Shown: one piece after another, positions 1-6,538 of the stretch
Numbering within the stretch: the first letter of the stretch is position 1
Layout: each line of letters opens with the position of its first letter
Origin: Lysobacterales bacterium
Lineage (GTDB): Bacteria > Pseudomonadota > Gammaproteobacteria > Xanthomonadales > Rhodanobacteraceae
NCBI GenBank assembly: GCA_013298265.1
Contig: JAAFHE010000145.1
Coordinates: 1-7,979 of the forward strand
Reading direction: 5' to 3'
Length of the DNA stretch: 7,979 nucleotides
Program-made: the position numbers and the translations under genes
Notes under the pieces: generated by a model
Databases searched by the model: none
Seen by the model: only the letters and a program-made list of their open reading frames with translations
Told to the model about the DNA's origin: nothing

Positions 1-168
1 ATTGGTGGCGACATAGGACGCGTCGCCGCCGTTCTTGTTGGCGTACAGGCCTTCGCTGACTTGGGTAAGGCCTTCTTTCTGTGTCAGTACCTGATCGAGG
101 GGGGTCTGCGCCATTGCGGCGCCGGAAATCATGGAGAGTGCGAGAATCGAAGTGCGGAAACGCATCAT
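1..168 (-). CDS. Secreted protein of unknown function, N-terminal fragment (runs off window)
   Basis: Only the first 56 codons are in the window. The frame opens with two ATG codons (168-166 and 165-163) and stays open to the left edge. Residues 1-20 form a classic Sec signal peptide: a short basic start (MMRFR), a hydrophobic core (SILALSMISG) and a cleavage site after AAMA, leaving a mature start QTPLDQVLTQ. A GGAG Shine-Dalgarno (176-179) lies 7 nt before the first ATG, which supports this start. The visible mature part is polar, with an NKNGG turn, and shows no family motif I recognise. It is probably periplasmic, outer-membrane or secreted. The AT-rich region and palindrome around 230-310 lie upstream and may hold its promoter. 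The gene call is fairly sure; the function is unknown. Confidence 0.75.
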   Translation of the reverse strand, partial: MMRFRTSILALSMISGAAMAQTPLDQVLTQKEGLTQVSEGLYANKNGGDASYVATN

Positions 169-175
169 TGGATGA

Positions 176-179
176 CTCC
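176..179 (-). promoter_or_regulatory. Shine-Dalgarno GGAG of the secreted protein gene
   Basis: GGAG on the minus strand, 7 nt before the first of two tandem ATG codons. This favours ATG at 168-166 as the start. Confidence 0.6.
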
Positions 180-289
180 GTGGTTGAAAGCAGATCCTGT
201 GGTTACTTCCCGATAGTGCCCCCTGAAGCATCGAATACTAATGGCATTTTGGTAAAAAACTCGTTACAAATTTCTATTCTAAAATGTGA

Positions 290-303
290 TGAAATGCATT
301 TCA
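290..303. promoter_or_regulatory. Perfect 14-bp palindrome, possible operator
   Basis: TGAAATGCATTTCA equals its own reverse complement. It sits in the most AT-rich part of the window, about 120 bp upstream of the minus-strand secreted gene that starts at 168. A TAGAAT hexamer, close to a sigma70 -10 element, lies just downstream in the minus-strand direction (273-278), without a convincing -35. A perfect, uninterrupted palindrome in this position could be a binding site for a dimeric regulator, but I cannot name one. The half-site spacing does not fit CRP/FNR sites. Confidence 0.35.
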
Positions 304-597
304 CGGTAAATGTGTCTTGTGATAAGAGGGCTGCCGCACGCCACGCCACGCAGACGCATTGTTGCCGTTTCATGACCCGGATTTCCGACGCCATCGGCCG
401 AAGATCCAGCGCGAAAATCCGAGGGTGACCACGAACGCGAACCAGCGCAGACCGCCGATGCGCAACTTGGCCCGGGCTAGCTGCATCTGCAGACCTGCCG
501 GCTCTTCGGTGCGCGCCGACTGTTGCGCGGACATAGGCGTGCGCAGGACTGAGTGGGAGCCCGTGTAGCCTCTGTCCCGGACCTCCGGGAGCATCAT

Positions 598-623
598 CGG
601 CACCGGGATCCGGTCCGGTGCCG
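598..623. repeat. GC-rich inverted repeat, 9-bp stem, 8-nt loop
   Basis: CGGCACCGG (598-606) and CCGGTGCCG (615-623) are perfect inverted copies around an 8-nt loop. The stem is almost all G:C and no run of T follows on either strand, so it is not a standard intrinsic terminator. It lies in the gene-poor stretch and could be a remnant of a palindromic repeat family. Confidence 0.5.
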
Positions 624-853
624 CTGCTGCGACGCGCTTACGGATGTAGTCGACGAACGCATCAGGCCTGCTGTAGCGCCGCCAGGTCGGTAGCGCCCCC
701 AGCCCCTGCGTCCCGTACCCGCCACGCCGTACTGCGCGAAACCCCGCGGCGACTTACCACGTCTCGCACTCCCGGTTTCCACCCAGGCACCACCGCGATC
801 TGCTCGGCATCCCTTTGAAGCAGCATCGGCGTTTCCACAGTTGACGGAGCTGA

Positions 854-970
854 TCAGCTTTCAAACGGCAGGCGCGTGATCTTCCAGCTGGTGTCAGCAG
901 CATCCCCTCGAAAGAGGTAAAGGAAGATCCCTCGCTTGATACTGGCCGGGCGAAATTTCAGCACGGATGA
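854..970 (-). pseudogene. Possible remnant: C-terminal end of an unidentified protein
   Basis: On the minus strand, after an in-frame TGA (973-971), there are 38 sense codons and then a TGA stop (856-854). The peptide contains KRGIFLYLFRGDAADTSWK followed by ITRLPFES, a natural-looking mix of hydrophobic and charged residues unlike the Arg/Pro/Ala-rich shadow frames around it. A GTG at 964-962 could serve as a start but has no Shine-Dalgarno. The best reading is the tail of a decayed gene whose upstream part is lost or frameshifted. I do not recognise the family, and it could be chance. Confidence 0.2.
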
Positions 971-1352
971 TCACTCGTGGAGCAGGGCCTTGGCCCGTGC
1001 TTCTCACACCGCGTCACGGCGGCAGTCGATTCTGCTGCCGTGGCGCGCGCGACTCCCTCGTCTCGACTACGCCTTCACCGTGACTCAGTCCGCAGCGTGC
1101 ATCAGGCGGGCGACTCTCGGCGGCATCGCCGGGAATGTGTCGGAGAAATCCGGGCTGGCGGTCCTTTCGGGAGGCATGGACGTTCCGGTAATTCCGCGGC
1201 GACCTGCGCAGATTTGATGCTTGACCCTGTCCATCGACAGGATGTGAGCCGCCGAAAGCGCGACTACTGTTGCTGAGCGCCGCTGCACCCGATCGAGGTG
1301 TGGTCCGCAAAGACAGAGAACCCCCGCCAATCCCCCTGGATGCAAGAACACC

Positions 1353-1706
1353 ATGAATTTCTCTTTGTTCAAACTCGCCCTGCCTGTCGTGTGCGCTGTC
1401 GCCTTCGGTCTCGCTCCGCTGCGTTCCAGCCAGGCGACGCAGTACGACGTGCAGTTCGTCGGCTGCATCGACTCGGGTACCTGCTACATCGGCATCAATC
1501 CGCCACTGGCCGGCCCGATGCCAGCCGGTTGCACCATGCGCGACCAGGTTCGCTTCTACCTCGGCACCGCCGGTGGCCAGACTTTATACAACCTCGCGAT
1601 GGCAGCCTTCATGTCGGGCTACAAGCTCGACGTCACGCATCATCAGTTGGCAGGCACCTGTATCGATGGATTTGCACGGGTGTGGTACATGGGGCCGATC
1701 AAATGA
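1353..1706 (+). CDS. Small secreted protein, loosely AB5 B-subunit-like (OB-fold) in its C-terminal half
   Basis: This 117-aa protein opens with a clear signal peptide (MNFSLFKLALPVVCAVAFGL, cleavage probably after A28 in SSQA). The mature part is about 89 residues with four cysteines (C38, C44, C60, C103), enough for two disulfides, so it is probably periplasmic or secreted. Residues 75-92 (GQTLYNLAMAAFMSGYKL), a short strand and GTC at 101-103 resemble by eye the helix-strand-Cys section of small B-subunit-like proteins such as SubB and PltB (LYNQALYFYTTGQ in SubB). That resemblance is inference, not a search result. The start is ATG 1353 with a weak purine-rich AAGA upstream; the signal peptide decides the choice. 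The stop TGA overlaps the ATG of the next gene (ATGA), so the two are probably translated together. The gene is well supported; its function is not known. Confidence 0.75.
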   Translation: MNFSLFKLALPVVCAVAFGLAPLRSSQATQYDVQFVGCIDSGTCYIGINPPLAGPMPAGCTMRDQVRFYLGTAGGQTLYNLAMAAFMSGYKLDVTHHQLAGTCIDGFARVWYMGPIK

Positions 1707-2932
1707 GGAGCCGCAGCCTGAGAGTTGATGGTCCGTTGCCCGGGCGGCGCCATAGACGCTCGCGCGCAACATGGATGCTGGTTTTCGCCGGAGTAGTCCT
1801 GAGCATGAGCGAGCACGGTTGGGCCGGCGAAGGCTCAATGAATTGCTATAACGCGCTCAACGACAACGATGGCGACGGCTATGCCGAAGCGGGTACTACG
1901 GCGCTTCGGTTGAATCGCGGAGACGGCCTGCATTGTCCCAATCCCGGAGCCTGGGTCGACAAGGCGGACGATTGTGATGACCAGAATCCGTTCGTACATC
2001 CGCGTGCGGATGAAATCGGCGGCAACGGTATCGACGACAATTGCAGTGCTCTCGGCGACGAACCGAACATCAGCGGCGCGGACGAGCCGATTGCGTACTT
2101 TGCCGGAGCGGAGGGTTTTTTCGGGCGTACACCAACGTCGTTCGGCATGGTCGTGCGCCTGAATGATCCGTTTCTTGCCGGCTGGGCAGCGCGCAAGCTG
2201 AATCTGAGGGCGGAGGTGGAAATCACACCGCTCAGCGCGTCGAACCACGCGAAGCGAAGGTTCGTACCGTACGCCTCGGACGTTACGCCCGACTTGGCGT
2301 ATCTGACCATAACGGACTTGCAACCCGACGCGGTTTACCGTGTGCAGGTGCGTTTCACCTCCTGCGTGCTGTTCCCGGTGTCGGGCAGTTGCCGCACCAC
2401 GCCCTGGTCGAACTCGTTCTACGGCGCCACGGGGAGCTACACCAACGATGGCGAAATCCGCGCCCAGGTCGTTTCCTCGGCGCTATCGCAGTTCAGAGAT
2501 TCGTACTATCAGCTTGTCGGTTATGGTGGAGGTGACGGAACACGATATGGAGCGAGCTACGGGGAGCAATGGTGTACGGAGTTCTATTCCTGGGTTCTTG
2601 ATCCGTTTGTAAACTGGAATACCGGCGGACCTCCAACCACCACCAGCGGCATGCTCTACCACTTCGCAATGGTCGGGGCCGGGCAGTCGCCGTCGTCGTC
2701 GCCGCCGATGGTTGCGGACGGCTGGAACGTGGCTACGGCCGGGCGTCGTGGTGACTATCTCGCGATGGACACCGACTCAGACGGCGATATCAATCACAGC
2801 GGCATGATGCTGGCATGGGATACGGATCTTCAAAAAGTGTGGACCGTGGAAGGAAACAGTGGAAACGAAGTGAAGGTCAATCTGCGTTCGCCGGGAGTGC
2901 ACATTAAAAAAGTAGGCAAACTGTACAAATAG
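1703..2932 (+). CDS. Secreted MopE-type metal-binding / CHAP-like cysteine hydrolase protein
   Basis: This 409-aa protein starts at the ATG overlapping the previous stop. A basic N-terminus (to about R21) and hydrophobic stretch (WMLVFAGVVLSM, 24-35) form a signal peptide with a likely cut after about A41; an internal ATG at residue 25 is an alternative start. Residues 53-118 carry DNDGDGY, DCDD and DEIGGNGIDDNC with four Cys (48, 78, 91, 114), the pattern of the MopE putative metal-binding motif. Residues 130-245 look FN3-like (LQPDAVYRVQV, then SNSFYGATG). The C-terminus fits a CHAP fold: C291 in EQWCTEFYSWV, H365 in INHSGMML, E383 and N385 in VEGNSGN, with spacing close to known CHAP enzymes such as LysK. 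A DTDSDGD calcium-type loop (356-362) directly precedes the His. It probably cleaves peptidoglycan or another amide outside the cytoplasm; the substrate is unknown. The frame is also open 135 codons upstream, but that part overlaps the preceding gene. Confidence 0.8.
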   Translation: MRSRSLRVDGPLPGRRHRRSRATWMLVFAGVVLSMSEHGWAGEGSMNCYNALNDNDGDGYAEAGTTALRLNRGDGLHCPNPGAWVDKADDCDDQNPFVHPRADEIGGNGIDDNCSALGDEPNISGADEPIAYFAGAEGFFGRTPTSFGMVVRLNDPFLAGWAARKLNLRAEVEITPLSASNHAKRRFVPYASDVTPDLAYLTITDLQPDAVYRVQVRFTSCVLFPVSGSCRTTPWSNSFYGATGSYTNDGEIRAQVVSSALSQFRDSYYQLVGYGGGDGTRYGASYGEQWCTEFYSWVLDPFVNWNTGGPPTTTSGMLYHFAMVGAGQSPSSSPPMVADGWNVATAGRRGDYLAMDTDSDGDINHSGMMLAWDTDLQKVWTVEGNSGNEVKVNLRSPGVHIKKVGKLYK

Positions 2933-3137
2933 TACAGTCTTGTTTTGTCTGGACTCGTCTGCCCCCATTTCGAGCCTGGCCGATGCGTGAGTGCACCTGT
3001 TCCTGTCCGGTGGCAGCGACATCGAACGCTATTTCATGCGGGGCTGGCTCGACGCGGACGCGCCGATGTCGTGTTCGCCGAAACCTCCTCGTAGGCAACG
3101 GCGCGAATGGAATTCTGGCTGCATCGGTGACGTGGCT
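2933..3137. other. Convergent intergenic region
   Basis: This separates the plus-strand CHAP-like gene from the minus-strand lipoprotein gene. No strong hairpin with a T-run is visible for either direction. A plus-strand frame opening at GTG 2991 has well-biased codons for its first 27 or so residues; it is reported as a finding, not annotated as a gene. Confidence 0.4.
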
Positions 3138-3698
3138 TCAGCGTCTCCATCGGCGCAGCGGTGGTGCGTTCGTTACCGTCGGTTCGTCAGCAAACAGGGC
3201 GCGCAGCGCGACGAGCAGTGGTGCGACGGCGCGTTCGCCGGTGCTGAGGCTGCAGCTCCAGTGGACTTCCCGGCTGCGCCGTCCATCGCTGATGCGCAGG
3301 CGTGAATCAGGACCGCAATCGGACGTCACGATGATGCGATCGAGCATCTCGCAGCCGTCGTCGTCGCCGGAGTCCGGATCGCAGTGCGTCGTTTCGGGTT
3401 CAGGCAAGGTGTCGAGATCGGCCGGCAGGCGAAAGAAGTCGCTGCGTTCGGCAAGCTGCAGAAACGCCATGAGCCGGTCATCGTCGAGACTCAGGCGCCG
3501 CGTGAGATAGACGGTCTCGCCGACGTGGTACTGCGCGTAGCTGCCCTGCGCACCCGCCTCGACGCGATACACGGCGGCGTCGCCTTGGGCGTAGTGCAGT
3601 GTGATGGCGTGTCCCGGTGACGACGGCGTGTGGGCGCAGCCGGCGAGCAGCGCCGCGACGATCGCGATCACGGCCCGCCCGCTGCGCCGCGTGGTCAC
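3138..3698 (-). CDS. Predicted outer-membrane lipoprotein of unknown function
   Basis: This 186-aa protein starts at GTG (3698-3696), which overlaps the rpiA stop as GTGA, so its translation is probably coupled to rpiA. The N-terminus ([20 protein letters not shown]) has a basic region, a hydrophobic core and a lipobox LAGC with the acylated Cys at 21. The next residue is Ala, not Asp, which favours outer-membrane sorting. The mature part has four Cys (106, 116, 128, 149). Two of them bracket an acidic loop, [16 protein letters not shown], that could bind a cation or be closed by a disulfide. A repeated YxV/Y-rich start and RIIVTSDCG suggest a beta-rich fold. I recognise no family. The frame remains open upstream of the GTG inside rpiA, but that extension is a shadow, because the lipobox only works with the GTG start. 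Confidence 0.75.
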   Translation of the reverse strand: MTTRRSGRAVIAIVAALLAGCAHTPSSPGHAITLHYAQGDAAVYRVEAGAQGSYAQYHVGETVYLTRRLSLDDDRLMAFLQLAERSDFFRLPADLDTLPEPETTHCDPDSGDDDGCEMLDRIIVTSDCGPDSRLRISDGRRSREVHWSCSLSTGERAVAPLLVALRALFADEPTVTNAPPLRRWRR

Positions 3699-4339
3699 GG
3701 CATCAGCTCGCCGCCGATCAGGACGATATCGGCAGGTCGTGCGGCGAACAGGCCGACGCAGACCACGCCGGTGATCTGGTTGTAGTCCCGCTCGGTTGCG
3801 AGCGGATCGACGATCGACAGGCCGTGCACGTCGAGCACCCAGTTGCCGTTGTCGGTGACCACGCCGTCGCGCCAGACCGGCTGGCCGCCGCGCTTGGCGA
3901 TCTCGCGCGCGACGTAGCTGCGTGCCATCGGGATCACTTCCACCGGCAGCGGGAACTTGCCGAGCACGTCGACGCGCTTGGCCGCATCTATCATGCAGAC
4001 AAAGCGGTCTGATGCGGCTGCAATGATCTTCTCGCGCGTCAATGCGGCGCCTCCGCCCTTGATCAGGCGCTTGTGCGTATCGCATTCGTCGGCACCGTCG
4101 ACGTACAGCGGCAGCGTGCCGACGCTGTTGAGATCGACGACGCGTATGCCGCGTTCACGCAGCAACTCACTGGAGCGTTCGGAGCTCGACACGGCGCAGT
4201 CGATCTCGTGGCGCATCTTGCCGAGTTCGTCGATGAAATAGGCGACCGTGGAGCCGGTGCCGACGCCGACGATGCTGCCTTTTTCCACATAGGTGACCGC
4301 GCGCTGGGCGGCGAGGCGTTTCTGGTTTTCGCGATCCAT
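3695..4339 (-). CDS. rpiA: Ribose-5-phosphate isomerase A
   Basis: RpiA interconverts ribose-5-phosphate and ribulose-5-phosphate in the non-oxidative pentose phosphate pathway (cytoplasm). The 214 residues align closely with E. coli RpiA (219 aa). They show the phosphate-binding [14 protein letters not shown] loop (24-37), AVSSS (49-53), the active-site YVDGADE with D81 and D84 (79-85), [12 protein letters not shown] with K94 and the general base E103 (93-104), [13 protein letters not shown] (127-139), VVTDNGN (160-166) and VGLFA (195-199). All catalytic residues are present at E. coli numbering. The C-terminus is slightly shorter than in E. coli (ends GGELMP). AGGAG lies 5 nt before the ATG. 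The gene follows the EVE gene after about 150 bp and leads directly into the lipoprotein gene by a GTGA overlap. Confidence 0.97.
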   Translation of the reverse strand: MDRENQKRLAAQRAVTYVEKGSIVGVGTGSTVAYFIDELGKMRHEIDCAVSSSERSSELLRERGIRVVDLNSVGTLPLYVDGADECDTHKRLIKGGGAALTREKIIAAASDRFVCMIDAAKRVDVLGKFPLPVEVIPMARSYVAREIAKRGGQPVWRDGVVTDNGNWVLDVHGLSIVDPLATERDYNQITGVVCVGLFAARPADIVLIGGELMP

Positions 4340-4344
4340 GGAGA

Positions 4345-4349
4345 CTCCT
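4345..4349 (-). promoter_or_regulatory. Shine-Dalgarno AGGAG of rpiA
   Basis: AGGAG on the minus strand, 5 nt before the ATG. It fixes the rpiA start at 4339 and argues against the longer overlapping frame upstream. Confidence 0.7.
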
Positions 4350-4462
4350 GGGCAAATGATGCGATGACGAGGTGCCTGGGCTCGGGTGAACGCATTTCAG
4401 CCCGCGTTCGCGTCCATGACTGCCAGGTACCCGCCGGGAATTTGTCGTCGATGTGAAGCGCG

Positions 4463-4477
4463 CGCCTGCGGCAGGCG
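4463..4477 (-). repeat. Short hairpin after the EVE gene
   Basis: CGCCTG and CAGGCG form a 6-bp stem with a 3-nt loop, 14 nt past the EVE stop codon on the minus strand. The sequence after it has no T-run, so if it ends transcription it does so weakly. It may instead attenuate or protect the transcript ahead of rpiA. Confidence 0.3.
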
Positions 4478-4490
4478 GCGCAGGTTGCGA

Positions 4491-4943
<453 letters not shown>

Positions 4944-5052
4944 GGGCTTTCCTGTTCGATGGCAGGCGAGGTGCTGAGTGCAAGAGCAGGCCGGCGGCGA
5001 TCCGGCGTGCGGCGAGGGTGCGGCGTAGGGTCCTGGCGCGGCGGCGTGTTGT

Positions 5053-5661
5053 TCATGGCGGCGGCGCGGCGCTGCAGTCGATCAGCTCGCACTCGGTCGC
5101 GATCAGGTCCAGCTTGACGTCCCAGGATTCGGCCGCGAGTGTGTCGACTTCCTGGAAGCTGTAGCCGATGCCGACCAGCAGCGGCAGAGTGGGGCGTTCC
5201 GTGCCGTGCAGGAAAGCGAAGCTGCGGTCATAGAATCCACCGCCGTAGCCGAGCCGGTGGCCGCGACGATCGAAGCCGAGCAACGGAACCAACACAAGTT
5301 CGAGGGCTGCGGGATCGACGAGTTGGTCCGTCGCGACCTCGGGTTCGGGAATGCCGAAGCGGTTCGGCTGCACCGGACTTGCCGCGCTATAGCGCGCAAA
5401 GCGTAACTGGCGATCCGCGCCCGCGACGGGCAGATGGAATGCCTTGCCCTGCCGCCAGCATTGAGCGACGACAAGATGCAGCGACAGCTCGCCGTTGACC
5501 GCGAAATAACCGCCGATGCGATCGTCGACGCTGAGTTCGGGCAGTTGCTGCAACTGTTGCAGCAACCCCTGCGCAGCAGCGATGCGCTGCGCCGCCGGCA
5601 GCCGCGCGCGTTGTTCGCGCAAACGCTGGCGCAGTTCCTTCCGCGCGGTAGTAGCATTCAT
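5053..5661 (-). CDS. fau: 5-formyltetrahydrofolate cyclo-ligase
   Basis: This enzyme (also called MTHFS or YgfA) converts 5-formyltetrahydrofolate to 5,10-methenyltetrahydrofolate using ATP in one-carbon metabolism. From ATG 5661 the protein has 202 residues, normal for the family. It has the basic N-terminal helix RKELRQRLREQRARL (7-21), GYFAVNGELS (51-60), a PVQPNRFGIPEP loop (96-107), the LVLVPLLGFDRRGHRLGYGG stretch (122-141) with the nucleotide-binding GYGGGFYDR motif, and LLVGIGYSFQEVDTL (161-175). The ATG has no good Shine-Dalgarno; a TTG six codons upstream is in frame, but family length favours the ATG. The gene lies downstream of 6S RNA, the usual ssrS-ygfA arrangement. In E. coli the two are co-transcribed. 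Confidence 0.95.
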   Translation of the reverse strand: MNATTARKELRQRLREQRARLPAAQRIAAAQGLLQQLQQLPELSVDDRIGGYFAVNGELSLHLVVAQCWRQGKAFHLPVAGADRQLRFARYSAASPVQPNRFGIPEPEVATDQLVDPAALELVLVPLLGFDRRGHRLGYGGGFYDRSFAFLHGTERPTLPLLVGIGYSFQEVDTLAAESWDVKLDLIATECELIDCSAAPPP

Positions 5662-5761
5662 CGAGGAGCGGCCAGGCAAAAAGGGCGCGCAATCATAGCA
5701 GCGCAGCCGCGTGAGCCCGGCGGGGAAAAAGAGGGAACGGAAACGGGGTTGCCTGTGGAGC

Positions 5762-5779
5762 CCCCTCGAGTCTAAGGGG
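5762..5779. repeat. Short inverted repeat CCCCT/AGGGG
   Basis: CCCCT (5762-5766) and AGGGG (5775-5779) form a 5-bp stem around an 8-nt loop. It is one of three hairpins in the spacer between 6S RNA and fau. It is weak alone and may be part of a larger leader structure. Confidence 0.25.
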
Positions 5780-5786
5780 TGAAGAA

Positions 5787-5815
5787 TGATCGCTCAGAAC
5801 CGCAGGTTCTGATCA
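5787..5815 (-). repeat. Stem-loop in the 6S RNA-fau spacer
   Basis: CAGAACC (5795-5801) and GGTTCTG (5805-5811) form a perfect 7-bp stem with a 3-nt loop. An outer TGAT/ATCA pairing (5787-5790, 5812-5815) extends it past a 4-nt bulge. On the minus strand it is followed by GCGATCATTCTTC, only mildly T-rich, so it may be a partial terminator or processing structure in the transcript continuing from 6S RNA into fau. Confidence 0.4.
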
Positions 5816-5851
5816 CTCTGAACGCCCAGCGGGCCGGCGTTGTGGAGATCT

Positions 5852-5870
5852 GGTGCTGAGCAACAGCACC
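5852..5870 (-). repeat. Stem-loop just downstream of 6S RNA
   Basis: GGTGCTG and CAGCACC form a perfect 7-bp stem with a 5-nt loop, about 35 nt past the predicted 3' end of 6S RNA. No T-run follows on the minus strand. Its position suggests a role in 3'-end trimming or partial termination of the 6S precursor. Confidence 0.4.
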
Positions 5871-5905
5871 GTCAATCTTACGGCTTGTATCGCATTAACC
5901 GAGAG

Positions 5906-6089
5906 ACGCCCTCCGCCGTGCCGATGCACACAGAACGACCTTGAACCCCGTTAATAGGTGGGACAGCTCGCGAGATCTCAGGCTTTCCGCACATGGCGGA
6001 CATGCACACCGACCTCAGCACTGCAACCCCGGGGTAGTCGATAGGAACAAGGCAAATGTTAGGTGCGCTGTCGCGCACGGCAGAGAACG
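5906..6089 (-). ncRNA. ssrS: 6S RNA
   Basis: 6S RNA mimics an open promoter, binds sigma70 RNA polymerase and restrains transcription in stationary phase. It is called here from synteny (directly after zapA, before fau) and structure. CTCTGCCGTGC at the 5' end (6085-6075) pairs with GCACGGCGGAG near the 3' end (5921-5911), 11 bp with one G-U, closing the rod. An inner CCTTG/CAAGG helix follows. The apical hairpin TCCGC/GCGGA (6000-5986) is followed at once by AAGCCT, as in E. coli 6S RNA. The predicted size of about 184 nt matches the E. coli RNA. The ends are estimates within a few nucleotides. The apparent 66-codon frame across this region is not a gene. Confidence 0.92.
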
Positions 6090-6095
6090 ACGCGG

Positions 6096-6398
6096 CTATC
6101 TTACCGATGCACTGAGCACACCTTCAAGCTTGTGTTTTAGTGCCTGCACGTGCTGTGCCACGGCATCGGCCTGATGGCTGCCTTGCTGGCGGGCGGCGAT
6201 GAGCTCGTGCGTGATGTTCAGCGCGGCCAGCACGGCGATGCGGTCAAGGCCGCTAGCGCGCGCAGCGCTCTTGACTTCACGCATCTTGCCGTCGAGATAG
6301 GCCGCCGCAGCGACGAGCCCGGGGCGCTCTTCGTCGGTGCACGCAACCAGGAATTCCCGGTCGAGGATGCTCACGGAAACCGGTGCGGGTGTGCTCAT
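6096..6398 (-). CDS. zapA: Cell division protein ZapA
   Basis: ZapA binds FtsZ and bundles its filaments to stabilise the Z ring. From ATG 6398 the protein has 100 residues, typical of the family. The N-terminal part has PVSVSILDREFLVACTDEER (6-25), the FtsZ-binding globular domain, followed by LVAAAAYLDGKMREV (29-43) and GLDRIAVLAALNITHEL (50-66). A C-terminal helix (about 70-97) would form the coiled coil of the tetramer. The start has no clear Shine-Dalgarno; an in-frame TTG 13 codons upstream would give a longer N-terminus, but family length supports the ATG. The short coiled-coil gene lies immediately upstream and 6S RNA begins a few bases after the stop. Confidence 0.95.
   Translation of the reverse strand: MSTPAPVSVSILDREFLVACTDEERPGLVAAAAYLDGKMREVKSAARASGLDRIAVLAALNITHELIAARQQGSHQADAVAQHVQALKHKLEGVLSASVR
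6098..6127 (-). promoter_or_regulatory. Candidate sigma70 promoter of 6S RNA
   Basis: On the minus strand TTGAAG (6127-6122) and TAAGAT (6103-6098) are 18 bp apart, each matching four of six consensus bases. Initiation 7-10 nt downstream would fall at about 6091-6088, right at the 5' end expected from the closing stem. The promoter lies inside the last codons of zapA. Confidence 0.5.
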
Positions 6399-6538
6399 GG
6401 CAGGGCGGTGAACCTTTGAAAGGCGGGAATCGGTCAATGCCTGTTCGAATCAAGGAGCGTTGGACGCGCGCCGGGGCAGCCTCTGACGGGGTAGGTCATG
6501 CGAGCGAGACCTCTCACCGTCTTCGGTGCGTTCCTGGA

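Larger units (their letters stand above)
181..1352. other. Long stretch without a convincing gene
   Basis: Between the secreted gene on the left and the plus-strand pair on the right, no reading frame has a good ribosome binding site, a family motif or full-length character. About 181-330 is AT-rich and looks like a promoter region. From about 360 onward the DNA is GC-rich. It contains a 9-bp stem hairpin (598-623), a possible small minus-strand frame (370-603), a plausible protein C-terminus on the minus strand (854-970) and a 6-bp stem hairpin CCTGTC/GACAGG (1226-1241) ahead of the plus-strand operon. The fragments suggest decayed genes, but I cannot identify any parent gene. Confidence 0.5.

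Noticed and set aside
285..304. CRP-like site TGTGA...TCAC around the palindrome
   Set aside because: The half-sites are 11 bp apart rather than 6, so it does not fit the CRP/FNR arrangement.
936..1468. Several overlapping frames of 93-127 codons on both strands
   Set aside because: Low-complexity Arg/Ala/Ser-rich composition, no Shine-Dalgarno, no motif; expected by chance in GC-rich DNA.
1298..1702. 135-codon in-frame upstream extension of the CHAP-like protein
   Set aside because: It overlaps the small secreted protein gene in another frame, is Arg/His-rich like a shadow frame, and would place the signal peptide in the middle of the protein.
3699..4085. N-terminal extension of the lipoprotein frame
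   Set aside because: It is antiparallel-free but out of frame inside rpiA, is Arg-rich, and would bury the lipobox signal peptide.
5878..6078. Minus-strand 66-codon frame
   Set aside because: It lies wholly within the 6S RNA.
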